A stretch of 64,000 nt of DNA, from positions 1,054,001-1,118,000 of the forward strand of contig NZ_CP011340.1 in NCBI RefSeq assembly GCF_001278075.1, written 5' to 3'. The DNA comes from Streptomyces pristinaespiralis. Lineage in GTDB: Bacteria > Actinomycetota > Actinomycetes > Streptomycetales > Streptomycetaceae. How positions within the stretch are numbered: the stretch's first letter is position 1; every line of letters starts with the position of its first letter. Both the position numbers and the translations under genes were made by a program. Shown in pieces: positions 1 to 9,226 of the stretch. Below the pieces are notes generated by a model, which was not told the DNA's origin, made no database searches, and was given only the letters and a program-made list of their open reading frames with translations.

Positions 1-768
1 GGCCCTCAGGTCCTTGGCGATGGACAGGTACTCATGGGTGGCGACCTTCAGCGGGTTGTACGTCTCGATGTTCTTGGTCAGCCCGAAGACGCAGCGCTCG
101 GTCTCCGGCACGAAGGTGCCGAACGCTCGGTCCCAGACGATCAGGATCCCGCCGAAGTTCCGGTCCAGATAGCCGCCTTGGGAAGCGTGATGGACACGGT
201 GGTGGGACGGGGTGTTGAAGGCGAACTCGTACCAGCGGGGCAGCTTGTCGATGCGCTCTGTGTGGATCCAGAACTGGTAGACGAGGTTCGCCGAGGAGCA
301 GAAGGCGAGCGCGGCCGGGTGGACTCCACAGGCGATCAGTGGCAGGTAGAACGGCCAGGAGGTGACCGAGGTCCAGGGCTGGCGCAGCGCCGTGGAGAGG
401 TTGAACTTCCGGCTGGAGTGGTGGACCACATGGCAGGCCCAAAGGATCCGGATGACGTGGTGCCCGCGGTGGGACCAGTAGTAGAAGAAGTCCTGCGCGA
501 GCAGCATCAGCACGATCGTCCACCAGAGCACCGGCACCCGCAGCGGCGTGAGCTCGTACACCGCGGTGTAGACCGCGACGACCGGGATCTTCCACAGGAA
601 GTCGGAGAACAGGCTGCCGAGCCCCATGCTGATGCTGGTGGCGGCGTCCTTGGTCTCGTATCCTGCGGCGTCCTCGTCGGGATGCAGACGTACGGCGACG
701 ATCTCGACGGTCGTGAGCAGCACGAAGGCGGGGATGGACCACAGCACGACATCGGGCAGGTTCGGCAT
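1..768 (-). CDS. sterol desaturase / fatty-acid hydroxylase family protein (3' end cut by window)
   Basis: The minus-strand frame is open from an ATG at 768 to the window edge, giving about 256 residues. It reads as an integral-membrane di-iron hydroxylase of the sterol desaturase/fatty acid hydroxylase superfamily, which oxidises lipid C-H bonds. The histidine clusters that bind the two irons are visible: WSHRGHH and HVVHHSS near residues 85-105, and SHHRVHH near residue 190, followed by the family-typical stretch DRNFGGILIVWDRAFGTF. Hydrophobic segments near the N-terminus and between the histidine boxes fit membrane helices. The start MPNLPDVVLWSIP is the first in-frame ATG. The true stop lies beyond base 1. 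The lipid substrate cannot be told from the sequence. Confidence 0.9.
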   Translation of the reverse strand, partial: MPNLPDVVLWSIPAFVLLTTVEIVAVRLHPDEDAAGYETKDAATSISMGLGSLFSDFLWKIPVVAVYTAVYELTPLRVPVLWWTIVLMLLAQDFFYYWSHRGHHVIRILWACHVVHHSSRKFNLSTALRQPWTSVTSWPFYLPLIACGVHPAALAFCSSANLVYQFWIHTERIDKLPRWYEFAFNTPSHHRVHHASQGGYLDRNFGGILIVWDRAFGTFVPETERCVFGLTKNIETYNPLKVATHEYLSIAKDLRA

Positions 769-962
769 CTGTGCACGGTAAGGGTGCTGGTCGGGCCTGC
801 GCCAGGGGTTGTTACCCCCAAGTATTTCCGGCGGTACGGGTCGGGATGTTCGGCGGTCTTCACCCATGTCGTGCGGGGACGGGCGGGGCACCGTCGGCGT
901 CGGCCTGTCCGGGTGCGGGTGATGTGGGCCTGTGTGAACCTGGCCGCGGAACCATGCCGTCA

Positions 963-1166
963 ATGACCAGGGAGCGGGTCGTGAACCAGCTCGGAGACAA
1001 GCCGGAAGAGGTCCGCAAGCGGCTCGAGGAGGAGAAGCGCCGGAACGGGAAGGGCCGGCCCGATGGTGAGAAGACCGGCGATGCCGCGGAACGGGCCGAC
1101 AGGTCCGGCGAGGCGTCTGCCTCCGAAGGAGAATCACCGGGGAACGAGGAGCAGAACCCTTTGTGA
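963..1166 (+). CDS. small charged hypothetical protein
   Basis: This is a 67-residue, highly charged and probably disordered protein beginning MTRERVVNQLGDKPEEV and ending in NPL-TGA. An alternative ATG lies three codons upstream at 954. It is rich in Glu, Arg, Lys and Gly, with no Cys, membrane segment or recognisable domain. The coding call rests on codon bias and on the intact frame. No strong Shine-Dalgarno is seen. It lies directly before the remains of a glutathionylspermidine-synthase gene and may be a stand-alone small protein. Function unknown. Confidence 0.5.
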   Translation: MTRERVVNQLGDKPEEVRKRLEEEKRRNGKGRPDGEKTGDAAERADRSGEASASEGESPGNEEQNPL

Positions 1167-1222
1167 GGTCGGGTCGCCGTCAGCACCCGGACGCCCCCGC
1201 CCGCAGCACCGGACCCGCGAAG

Positions 1223-1580
1223 ATGCGGGAGTACAACGCCGACACCCCGACATCCCTGGTCGAGGCGGCAAGCCCGCAGTGGTTCTGGATGGAAGAGCGC
1301 TTTCCCGGCGCCGACCAGTGGAACTCGCTCCACGAACGCCTGGTCGCCGCCTGGCGGCGTCAGTCCCCACTGCTGCCGCCCGGCCCGGTCCACTTCGCGC
1401 ACACCGACGGTGACGAGTGCGGCGAGGACCTGATGACCGTCGCCTATCTGCGGGAGACCGCCGAGCAGGCGGGCATACCGACCGAGGCACTGTCGGTGGA
1501 ACGCATCGGCTGGGACCGGATCACCGGCCGCTTCGTCGACGAGAGGCTGCGCTTCATCCGCAGCTGCTTCAAGCTCTACC
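1223..1580 (+). pseudogene. glutathionylspermidine synthase family, 5' remnant
   Basis: The translation MREYNADTPTSLVEAASPQW, then HTDGDECGEDLMTVAYL and CFKLY, is the ATP-grasp core of the glutathionylspermidine synthase family (amide ligase of glutathione/spermidine type). Roughly the first hundred residues of a normal family member are missing: the frame upstream runs into the small gene ending at 1166. The frame stops making sense after the codon for Tyr (1576-1578), exactly where the IS605-type element begins. The gene continues at 3397 with WEWLVTDHFG, so LYPWEWLV was once contiguous. This is a 5'-truncated and interrupted gene, not functional as it stands. Confidence 0.85.
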
Positions 1581-3396
1581 GTTCCTATTCAGTGAGCAGG
1601 AGTGAGTCTTGGACCCATTCCTGGTCACTGCGGGCACCCCGAACGGTGTTGGATGCCCTGGTTGCCCGCGTTCGTTCCGCGTCCGGGGGCACGCATCGTG
1701 TGCGTGGTCCGGGAATGCGGGGGCGGGTTTCCTCACGCCCAAGCGCACGCCGGTCGGCCTGGACGGTCCGATGCCCCGCACGATCGCTCCGGTCGTGCGG
1801 GGGCGGTGCCGTCCGTCGCCGGACCGGGTGCCCTTGGGCGCGTCTGCCGATCGCGATGCTCGCCGCATCGTGCCGGCTGGTCCTACGGGTGGTGCTGGTG
1901 AGGGGCTTCTGCCAGTGCTGGGCGCCCCACTTGGATGTGTAGGCCGGGTCGACGGCGATGATCGCGATGCCGATGGCGTCGGCCATGGAGACGAGGCGGG
2001 CACGCAGGCGTCCGGTGGGCATGCCGGAGATCAGCTGCCGGAACCTTCGCCTGCGGCCGTGCTTCTCCCTGGTCTTCTCGGCCTGGAAGTCGAGGTCCTC
2101 GACCGCGATGGCTGTGACGCCGCAGGCCTTGGCCCAGTGCAGGAGGCGGGTGAGGGCGTGGCGGACTTGGGCGTCGCGGTGGGGGGCGGTGCCGGTGAGG
2201 TCGTAGGCGAAGCGGCGTGGATCGCCGCACGGGTTGCCGTGGGTGCCCAGGCGCCAGGCGGCGAGGTGGTCGGCGTTGGTGTCGACCCCGATCACGCCGT
2301 GGGCGAGGGCGGCTTCGAGCGGAACGGTCTGGGCGGCTGGGATCTGCCAGGAGGCGGTCACATACCAGCGGCCGCGTCCGGTGTCGTGGTGGATGCGGTA
2401 GGCCACCGCCCGGTTGGCCGCCACCCGGTCCGCCCACTCGGTGCCCCGGTGCGCGAAGGAGACCTTCGTGGCGAGTGCGTACCGGCCGTGCGCGGCGTTC
2501 GCCAGATGCGCCAGCGGGGCCGGGAGCTTGATGCTGACCTCACCTTCGGGAGTGACGCGGATCGTCTCGTTGCCGAACCTCTTCCCCGACTCACCATCCG
2601 CCTGGAAGAACCAGCGCCCAGCCTCCCACCGCCGGCGCCACTGGGCCTCGGTCAGCCCCGCATCGGCGAGGTGATGCCGGGTACGGGCCAGCCGTCGGCC
2701 GCCGCGCACCACACGTACCCGGCCCGCGTCCCTCTCGGCCCGCACCCGCTCGAGCCGGTCCTCCAGCACCCGCAGGCGCCGGGTCTTGGCATGCCACTCC
2801 CGCCGCGAACGGTAACCACCCGCGGCACGCTTCGTGCCCTTGTGTCCGACCGGCAGCGACAACCGATGCCGGATCACCTTGACACCGGCTTCGAGGTTCT
2901 GGATGTGCGCGGCCTGCCCGCGCCGGGCCAGTGCCCACTGATCGTGCGTGGCCTTCGTGACCGACCCCGCCCACCTGGACGACGACACCCCCGTCAGGCC
3001 GCGCTTCCGGGCCGCCCACGACTCGGCGGAGTGCTCCAGCCCGTCAGCGCAGCGGGCCATCAAGTCCCGCGAGGCCAGCGAGCCGAGATGCGCACCCACC
3101 AGCCGCAGCACCTCCTCGTCCCCGGCCGTCAGGCCCTTGAGCCGCGTACGCACTGCCACACCCGAAGGTCCGGTGACCACGAACGGCACCGCCACCTCCC
3201 GCAGACCACCCACCATGTCCACCCCCTCCGCACCGGACCACCCACACCCGCCACCACCCCCAACGACCCGCCCCCGCAAAGGTCACCCATTCGACACACG
3301 AACCCCCATCCGCCCTCCCACACCACAGCCCACAACCACTCACCTGTACACGGCAGAACTCACTTATACGAAGTCGAACAGCAGCAGTTCACGGCC
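1581..3396 (-). mobile_element. IS200/IS605-type tnpB-only insertion element
   Basis: The boundaries come from reading the broken glutathionylspermidine-synthase gene. The left flank ends CTCTACC (to 1580) and the right flank resumes CTGGGAGTGG (from 3397), so about 1816 bp are inserted. No terminal inverted repeat and no obvious target duplication is seen, as expected for single-strand (TnpA-type) transposition. The element carries only tnpB; no tnpA-type transposase is present, so it would need one in trans. The tnpB stop lies 4 bp from the left boundary, so any guide (omega) RNA must overlap the 3' end of tnpB. End points may be off by 1-3 bp because C residues are shared at the junction. 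Confidence 0.8.
1585..3216 (-). CDS. tnpB: TnpB-like RNA-guided nuclease of IS605-type element
   Basis: The 543-residue protein starts at ATG 3216 (MVGGLREVAVPF); longer in-frame starts exist up to 3279. The RuvC-type triad of TnpB is recognisable in order: Asp in GVIGVDTNADHLA, Glu in AIAVEDLDF, and Asp in SRHDAASIAIGRRA. The zinc ribbon that normally sits between the last two (TSxxCxxCG) reads TSKWGAQHW, without cysteines, so the Cys4 finger is missing. A basic coiled region lies at about residues 100-190. The C-terminal ~80 residues are Arg/Pro-rich with no family match that I recognise. TnpB proteins of this family cut DNA using an RNA made from the element's right end. Intact frame; activity unproven. 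Confidence 0.85.
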   Translation of the reverse strand: MVGGLREVAVPFVVTGPSGVAVRTRLKGLTAGDEEVLRLVGAHLGSLASRDLMARCADGLEHSAESWAARKRGLTGVSSSRWAGSVTKATHDQWALARRGQAAHIQNLEAGVKVIRHRLSLPVGHKGTKRAAGGYRSRREWHAKTRRLRVLEDRLERVRAERDAGRVRVVRGGRRLARTRHHLADAGLTEAQWRRRWEAGRWFFQADGESGKRFGNETIRVTPEGEVSIKLPAPLAHLANAAHGRYALATKVSFAHRGTEWADRVAANRAVAYRIHHDTGRGRWYVTASWQIPAAQTVPLEAALAHGVIGVDTNADHLAAWRLGTHGNPCGDPRRFAYDLTGTAPHRDAQVRHALTRLLHWAKACGVTAIAVEDLDFQAEKTREKHGRRRRFRQLISGMPTGRLRARLVSMADAIGIAIIAVDPAYTSKWGAQHWQKPLTSTTRRTSRHDAASIAIGRRAQGHPVRRRTAPPPHDRSDRAGHRTVQADRRALGREETRPRIPGPRTRCVPPDAERTRATRASNTVRGARSDQEWVQDSLLLTE

Positions 3397-3873
3397 CTGG
3401 GAGTGGCTGGTCACCGACCACTTCGGTCCGCATGTCCTCGACACCCTGGACAACGGCGGCGGCACCGGTACCACCTGCTGGATCGAGCCCGCCTGGAAGA
3501 TGCTCCTGTCGAACAAGGCGCTGCTGGCGGTCCTGTGGGAGCTCTACCCGGGCCACCCGAACCTGCTCGCCGCCCACCTCGACGGACCGCGCGACCTGGC
3601 CGACGGCACGGGCTGGGCCGCCAAGCCACTCCTCGGACGGGAGGGGCCGGGATCACCCTGCACGCACCGGGCGACGCGCCCGTGGTGCGCGAGGAGCCCT
3701 GCTGCTACCAGGAGTTGGCTCCGCTGCCCGACTTCGACGGCAACCGCGTGGTGCTGGGCGCCTGGGTCGTCGAGGGTGAGGCCGCCGGTCTCGGGATCCG
3801 GGAGTCCGCGGGGCCGGTCACCGACGGATACGCCCGGTTCCTGCCCCACGTGATCCTCCAGCCGGGCGCCTGA
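3397..3873 (+). pseudogene. glutathionylspermidine synthase family, 3' remnant
   Basis: This is the continuation of the gene broken at 1580. It reads WEWLVTDHFGPHVLDTLDNG, then IEPAWKMLLSNKALLAVLWE and WAAKPLLGREG, and then switches frame near 3643-3648, where one G appears to be lost. It continues as AGITLHAPGDAPVVREE and ends LPHVILQPGA-TGA at 3873. The ATP-grasp C-terminal parts (ALLAVLWELYPGHPNLL; EEPCCYQELAPLPDFDG) are typical of the glutathionylspermidine synthase family. The frameshift is independent of the insertion, so the gene has been decaying rather than being freshly disrupted. Confidence 0.85.
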
Positions 3874-3956
3874 TCCGTCGACGCCCTGCCCGGGACCGGC
3901 CCGGCCACAGGGCAGGCGGCCCGTCAGCCGTCACGCCTCGGCGGGGCCCGACCCGC

Positions 3957-4751
3957 TCAGGCCAGCAGGACGTCCTCGCCCGCCGTCACGGGGACGACCT
4001 GCCCCGCCGACGGCGCCTCGGCCTTCACCGGTGTCCCGAAGTCCGACAGCGTCATCGTGGTCATGGCCTTCATACCGCCGAAGTAGGACAGCCGGGCCTG
4101 TACGGCGCGCCCCTCGTCGTCGACCCACACGTCCGCGTAGACGGGCACGTCGTCGCCCAGCTTCTCGCGCATGTCCTCCAGCCCCCGTTTCGTCTCCGTC
4201 GTCATCCGGAGCGTCGCCGTGGCGTGGTCGATCGTGCCCCGGTAGTGCACCGCGGGGGCGCCGTTCACCTGCTCCTTGCCCTCGTTCGACACCTGCCGCA
4301 TCGCCTTCATCTGGCGGAGCAGGTGCTCGGGGTCGTTCAGCGGCGCCCGCAGGAAATAGCGGGTCAGGGCCTCGCTCCGGTCGGCCGAGGCCCACTTGCC
4401 CTCGTCCACCGCCCGCGAGCCCCGCACGTAGACGGTGTCGCCGACGAAGACCTCCTCGACAGGGTCCATGCCGCTGTCCTCGAGCTCCACCGTGAGCCGG
4501 CCCCTGTCTCCCGCCAGGTCGAAGGCGCCGGCGATCGCGAACACGTACGTCGTGGGGCTGTCGGCGGACCGCAGCTCGATCTTCTCGTCCACGCGGGCAC
4601 TGGACGCGCTCGTCCTCTCGATCGCGGCACGCACGGCCGCCCCGTGATCCACGGCCTTCTTCGCCCTCTCCCCCGAGTCACGGTCCGGACCGCCGGAACA
4701 GGCGGTGCAGAGCAAGAGGACGGCGGCGGAGAGGAAGTGGGCGCGGCGCAT
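3957..4751 (-). CDS. secreted lipoprotein (LppX/LprG-like fold likely)
   Basis: The 264-residue protein begins at ATG 4751 with a lipoprotein signal: MRRAHFLSAAVLLLCTACSG, lipobox CTAC with Cys18 as the lipidation site. The mature part has alternating strands and the phrases AIAGAFDLAGDRGRLTVELE and DTVYVRGSR, then DVWVDDEGRAVQARLSYFGG. These resemble actinobacterial LolA/LppX-type lipoproteins that bind a lipid or carry it across the cell wall. That assignment is by general pattern only. A longer upstream frame exists, but the signal peptide fixes the start. It stands alone on the minus strand, divergent from the NACHT gene, with about 200 bp between them. Confidence 0.8.
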   Translation of the reverse strand: MRRAHFLSAAVLLLCTACSGGPDRDSGERAKKAVDHGAAVRAAIERTSASSARVDEKIELRSADSPTTYVFAIAGAFDLAGDRGRLTVELEDSGMDPVEEVFVGDTVYVRGSRAVDEGKWASADRSEALTRYFLRAPLNDPEHLLRQMKAMRQVSNEGKEQVNGAPAVHYRGTIDHATATLRMTTETKRGLEDMREKLGDDVPVYADVWVDDEGRAVQARLSYFGGMKAMTTMTLSDFGTPVKAEAPSAGQVVPVTAGEDVLLA

Positions 4752-4957
4752 GGGCCCTCCGGGGAATCGGTACTGCGCGGGATGGAGCCCGAAAGGGCCT
4801 GGAGATCTTCGCACGAAACCGGTGACGGGCCCCGGGGATCCCGGCCTTGACGTCCCTGTCCGCACAAGTACCGCCGAACACCGTCCCGCCGCCCACGCCC
4901 TGTGCCACAGTGCGTCGGGGAGTCGTCACGACCGACGTACAGACGCTGGGGGGAGCG

Positions 4958-7909
4958 GTGAGGGTACGCAGGCTGCTGTCGTTCTCGGACGCGCTGGTGC
5001 TGTTGGGCGGTGACCCGCCCGCCGTTGCCGCGCTGGACCGGGCGCTCGGCGGAGCGCTGAACCTCGCGACCGGCGGCGTCGGCGACGGCTTGCTGCGGAT
5101 CGCCGACGCCCGCGGCAGTGTCCTGGGACTGGGCCGCGACGCCGTACGCGGCGTGGGACAGCGCCTGGGCCGGGCCGACGGCCGCGCCCGGCGGACCGAG
5201 TTGCTGCACGCCGCCCACACCGTGATCGTCGTCCTCGCCTGGTTCCAGGCCCTGGAGGAACTGCGGCTCCCCGTCCACGTCGACGACCTGGAGCTGACCC
5301 GCCGGGAACAGCTCGCCCTCGCGGGAGCACCGCGACCGGAGGGCAGCGGCGCCGCGTTCGTCCGCTCGCTGGCCGCGACCGACTTACCGCACCCCGCGCC
5401 ACACCGTCCCTTCGAGGCGGTGACCGGCGAACTGGCGGGCTGGTACGAGGGTCTGTCGGCGCGCTTCCTCGACTTCGCCGAAGGACTTCACGTCTGGAGT
5501 GCCCAGACGGAAGCCGCACGCGCCGAGGCCCGGCGGGCCCTGAGCACCGAGCTGCCCCGTGAAGCGGTCCGGCAGTACGAGGCCCTGTATGCCCAGCTGG
5601 CCCAGCAGGCACCGGAGTTCGGCTTCTGGACGGCCCAGGTGGAACACCGGGCCACCCGGGCGGAGGTGCGCCGCTCCCTGACCGGCGTGGCCGACCTGCT
5701 GGCCGACCTGGCGCGGACCGCCCATCCGCCCACGGACGTCGCCGCCGCACTCTCCCGCTCCTACGAGGCCGTCCTGACCCGCCCCGTTCTCGACGCGTCG
5801 ACCGGACCCGAAGGCATCCGCGTACCGACCCTGCGGGAGATGTACCTCGACCCGGACTTCCGGGTCCGCGAGGTCGCCGGTCACAGCGGACCGGCCACCG
5901 AGTCCTGGTGGGAACAGGCCACGGTGCGCCACGACCTGACCTCCTACCTCGCCGGAGCCCTCACCTCCGCCGGGCTGGCCGAGACGCCCCTCCTGGTGCT
6001 CGGGCAGCCGGGCGCGGGCAAGTCCGTCCTCACCCGGGTCCTGGCCGCCCGGCTCCCCTCCGCCGGCTTCCTGCCCGTCCGCGTACCGCTGCGGGACGTC
6101 CGCGCCGAGGACGACCTCCAGGACCAGATCGAGCAGGCCGTACGCAGCGCGACCGGGGAGAGGACGTCCTGGCCCGAGCTGGTCCGATCGGCGGGGACCG
6201 CCGTGCCCGTCCTGCTGCTCGACGGATTCGACGAACTGCTGCAGACCACCGGGGTCCACCACAGCGACTTCCTCTCCCGCGTCGCCCGTTTCCAGCAGCG
6301 TGAGGCGGAACAGGGCCGCCCCGTCCGGGCCCTCGTCACCAGCCGCATCGCCGTGGCCGACCGCGCCCGCTACCCGGAGGGCCTCGTCGTCCTGCGCCTG
6401 GAGCCCTTCCGCCCCGAGCAGATCCGCCGCTGGCTCGCCCTGTGGAACGAGGCGAACGCCGGCAGTTTCGCCTCGCGCGGGCTGCGACCGCTGTCCTGGG
6501 CCGCCGTCGCCCGTCACCAGGCACTCGCCGCGCAGCCGTTGCTGCTGACCATGCTGGCGCTGTACGACGCCGCCGACAACGCGCTGCGGCGCGACAGCGA
6601 CGGTCCTCTCGACGAGGGCGAGCTGTACGAGGAACTGCTCACCTCCTTCGCCCGCCGCGAGATCGACAAGACCGGCCCCGCGCCCGCGGCCGCACCGGAC
6701 GAGGAAGCGCGTGCCCGCGCCGAGCGGGAACTGCAGCGCCTGTCCCTCGTCGCCTTCGCCCTGCACAACCGCCGCCGGCAATGGGTCTCCGCCACCGAAC
6801 TCGACGCGGACCTCACAGCGCTCCTCGGCCGGTCCTCCGTCGACGCGTCAGGGTTCCGCACCCCGCTCGGCGCCGCCGACGTGGCGCTCGGCCGCTTCTT
6901 CTTCGTCCAGCGCGCCCAGTCCGTGCGCGACGGTCGCGTGCTGGCCACGTACGAGTTCCTGCACGCCACCTTCGGCGAGTACCTGGTCGTCCGCCTCGCC
7001 CTGCACGTGCTCACCGGCATGCTCGGGCAACGGCCGGCCCTGTCCCTCGCCGAGAGCAGTGTCGACGACGACCTCGCGTACACACTGCTGTCGTACGCCC
7101 CGCTGTCCTCGCGGCAAATGCTGCGCTTCGCCGGATCGATGGTGCGCCGGATTCCCGGTGACGAGCGCGAACGGCTGGCGCGCCTCCTCATCCGCGTACT
7201 CGAACAGCACGCCGATCGCACGGACGAACCCCGCCCCGCCTACCGCCCGGGCCGCCTGCGTACCTCGGCCCGGCACGGCATCTACGGCGCCAACCTGGTC
7301 CTGGTCATCCTGATCCTGAAGGGCCGCACCACCGCGCGGGAGCTGTTCCCGTACTGGACGGACCACGCAAGCGCCTGGCACCGGCATGTGCTGCTGTGGC
7401 GTTCGTCGTTCGACGAGGAGCAGTGGACGGACTTCGCCCTGTCCGTGTCGACCCGGCATGCCTGGAGCGGGAGCGGCAGGGAACTGGAGATCGCTCTCCG
7501 GACGGGCGAGCCGTCCCCGCCGGACCCGCTGGACATGAACTGGCTGTACCGCTATCCCCGGGACAACGACGGCCCCGGCTGGTCGCGCACCTACTGGGAC
7601 GAGCTGTGGCACAAGCTCGATGTCTCCGGGGGCACGAACGACGCCGTCGTACGGCACGCCATGGACCCGGTCTTCGTGTGGCTCGGACCGGCCGTCACCA
7701 CGTTCGTCACCTCGCCGGGCGGACCGGCCACGTCCCTGGCACACGATGTGCTGCGGCTGCTGATCGGCGGCAGCGACGAGCTCCCGGCAGGCGAACCGCA
7801 CGCGCTGCGCGACCGGGTGCTGCGCGGCCTCGACCGCGTGCCGCCCGAGGTGCGCGCACGAGTGCGGCGGCTGCTCGAGGAGCACCTGCGACCGCCCGGC
7901 GACGCCTGA
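4958..7909 (+). CDS. NACHT-domain NTPase with helical N-terminus (bacterial NLR-like)
   Basis: The start is GTG 4958, chosen because GGGGGGAG lies 5 nt upstream and coding sense begins there (VRVRRLLSFSDALVLLGG); the open frame itself extends back to 4847. The 983-residue protein has an N-terminal helical domain (about 1-130, Gly/Ala/Leu-rich) of the kind called NNH in actinobacterial NACHT proteins, then a middle helical region. The NACHT core has a Walker A (LGQPGAGKSVL, near residue 350) and a Walker B with the NACHT-type acidic cluster (VLLLDGFDELLQ, near 420). A C-terminal helical region follows, without obvious LRR or TPR repeats. Related bacterial NACHT proteins act as phage sensors. 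It is monocistronic, flanked by unrelated genes, with no separate effector gene. Confidence 0.88.
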   Translation: MRVRRLLSFSDALVLLGGDPPAVAALDRALGGALNLATGGVGDGLLRIADARGSVLGLGRDAVRGVGQRLGRADGRARRTELLHAAHTVIVVLAWFQALEELRLPVHVDDLELTRREQLALAGAPRPEGSGAAFVRSLAATDLPHPAPHRPFEAVTGELAGWYEGLSARFLDFAEGLHVWSAQTEAARAEARRALSTELPREAVRQYEALYAQLAQQAPEFGFWTAQVEHRATRAEVRRSLTGVADLLADLARTAHPPTDVAAALSRSYEAVLTRPVLDASTGPEGIRVPTLREMYLDPDFRVREVAGHSGPATESWWEQATVRHDLTSYLAGALTSAGLAETPLLVLGQPGAGKSVLTRVLAARLPSAGFLPVRVPLRDVRAEDDLQDQIEQAVRSATGERTSWPELVRSAGTAVPVLLLDGFDELLQTTGVHHSDFLSRVARFQQREAEQGRPVRALVTSRIAVADRARYPEGLVVLRLEPFRPEQIRRWLALWNEANAGSFASRGLRPLSWAAVARHQALAAQPLLLTMLALYDAADNALRRDSDGPLDEGELYEELLTSFARREIDKTGPAPAAAPDEEARARAERELQRLSLVAFALHNRRRQWVSATELDADLTALLGRSSVDASGFRTPLGAADVALGRFFFVQRAQSVRDGRVLATYEFLHATFGEYLVVRLALHVLTGMLGQRPALSLAESSVDDDLAYTLLSYAPLSSRQMLRFAGSMVRRIPGDERERLARLLIRVLEQHADRTDEPRPAYRPGRLRTSARHGIYGANLVLVILILKGRTTARELFPYWTDHASAWHRHVLLWRSSFDEEQWTDFALSVSTRHAWSGSGRELEIALRTGEPSPPDPLDMNWLYRYPRDNDGPGWSRTYWDELWHKLDVSGGTNDAVVRHAMDPVFVWLGPAVTTFVTSPGGPATSLAHDVLRLLIGGSDELPAGEPHALRDRVLRGLDRVPPEVRARVRRLLEEHLRPPGDA

Positions 7910-7926
7910 GCGGCCCGATGCGCACG

Positions 7927-8913
7927 TCAGGTCGTGCGAGCCGTACCACCCCGGCTCGCCGTCCCGGCCCGCAGGTGCCCGTGGCGGGGGCCGGGGAGCG
8001 GCCCGTCGCCCTCACCGGGGAGCGGGCCCTGGCCGCTCCTGGCGGCGACCATGTCCGCGAAGGCGCGGGCCAGCGGCGACAGGGCGTCCCACTGCCGCAC
8101 GGCCCACCCCGCCGAGAGGGCGGGGAGCTCCGGGATCGGCACGAAGCGCAGCGAAGGATGGGCGGATCCGCTCCAGCCGGGCAGGGCGGGGACGACGGCG
8201 TGGCCGACGCCGAGTTCGGCGAGGAGGATCGCGGTGTCCCAGTCGGCGACGCCGGTGTCCGAGGTGACGTGGACGCCCCATTCGGCGAAGGCCGCGTCGA
8301 GCCGGGCGCGCGAGGTGGAGTTCTCGGGCAGCCGGATGTGGCGGATGCCCGTGAGATCCCCCGGTTCGATACGGCTCCGGGCGGCGAGCGGGTCGTCCGC
8401 GTGGACGGCGAGCACCCAGGGCAGGTCGATCACCCGGCGCTGCTCGATGCCGCGTACGGGAGCGCCGATGGTGATCCATGCCAGATCGAGGTCGTGGGCC
8501 GCGAGTGCCTCGAAGCAGCTGCGGCTGGAGTTCTCCGTCTGGAACTCCAGGCTGACCTGCGGGTGCAGGCGCCGGAATTCGACGACCGCCGCCGACATGA
8601 AGTGGCGCACGGTGGTGGCGCCGGTGGTGATGCGTACCGAGCCGCCGTCGCCGCGGACGAGGTCCGCGAGGCGTCGCAGTGCGACGTCGAGGCCGGCGAT
8701 GCCGTCCGCGGCTGCGGCCTGGAGGAGCCGGCCGGCCTGGGTGGGCACGACGCCGCGCGGATGCCGTTCCACCAGGTCGGTCCCGATCTCCCGCTCGAGC
8801 CGCTTCACATGCTGGCTGACGGCGGACTGGGTGCAGGACAGTTCGCGGGCGACGGCGCTGAGGCTGCCGGCGCGACACACGGCGACGAAGACGCGCAGAT
8901 CATCGAGAGTCAT
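7927..8913 (-). CDS. LysR-family transcriptional regulator
   Basis: The 328-residue protein starts at ATG 8913 with the classical LysR winged helix-turn-helix: MTLDDLRVFVAVCRAGSLSA, then CTQSAVSQHVKRLEREIG (residues 1-60). The periplasmic-binding-like effector domain follows (VRITTGATTVRHFMSAAVVE; TENSSRSCFEALAAHDLDLA). The C-terminal 25 residues are Gly/Pro-rich, and the stop lies 17 bp from the end of the convergent NACHT gene. It is divergent from the lipoprotein gene at 9227 with about 310 bp between, which probably holds its promoter and possible target promoter. The ligand cannot be inferred. Confidence 0.92.
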   Translation of the reverse strand: MTLDDLRVFVAVCRAGSLSAVARELSCTQSAVSQHVKRLEREIGTDLVERHPRGVVPTQAGRLLQAAAADGIAGLDVALRRLADLVRGDGGSVRITTGATTVRHFMSAAVVEFRRLHPQVSLEFQTENSSRSCFEALAAHDLDLAWITIGAPVRGIEQRRVIDLPWVLAVHADDPLAARSRIEPGDLTGIRHIRLPENSTSRARLDAAFAEWGVHVTSDTGVADWDTAILLAELGVGHAVVPALPGWSGSAHPSLRFVPIPELPALSAGWAVRQWDALSPLARAFADMVAARSGQGPLPGEGDGPLPGPRHGHLRAGTASRGGTARTT

Positions 8914-9226
8914 CAGAGAGCCAAGATATTTCTTGGGCTGCTGCAAGGAAACCCTAGGATTGACTTGGGAGTTGAGTCTCGCGAGGATCTTTGTGGATCC
9001 AGGGCGGCAACCTGGAACGCGTGACGACGTGCTCCAGGTGCCGACCCGTCCGCGCGCGCCCCGCGCCTGCGGGGCCCGGGGCAGCACGGCCGGCCCGCCG
9101 CACGCTTCGACCAGGGCCCGGGCCGCGCCTCTGTCCGTGCCGAGCAGTCCGGGCCGCCGGCTCTTGTGGTCCGGCGGGATGGAAGACTGGGCGGCCGGGA
9201 ACGGTACAGAGGGAGCGGACGAGACC

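Noticed and set aside
1163..1942. Intact plus-strand gene of about 260 codons spanning the insertion junction
   Set aside because: Coding sense stops at 1580 where the tnpB element begins; the rest is antisense to tnpB, so the frame is only accidentally open.
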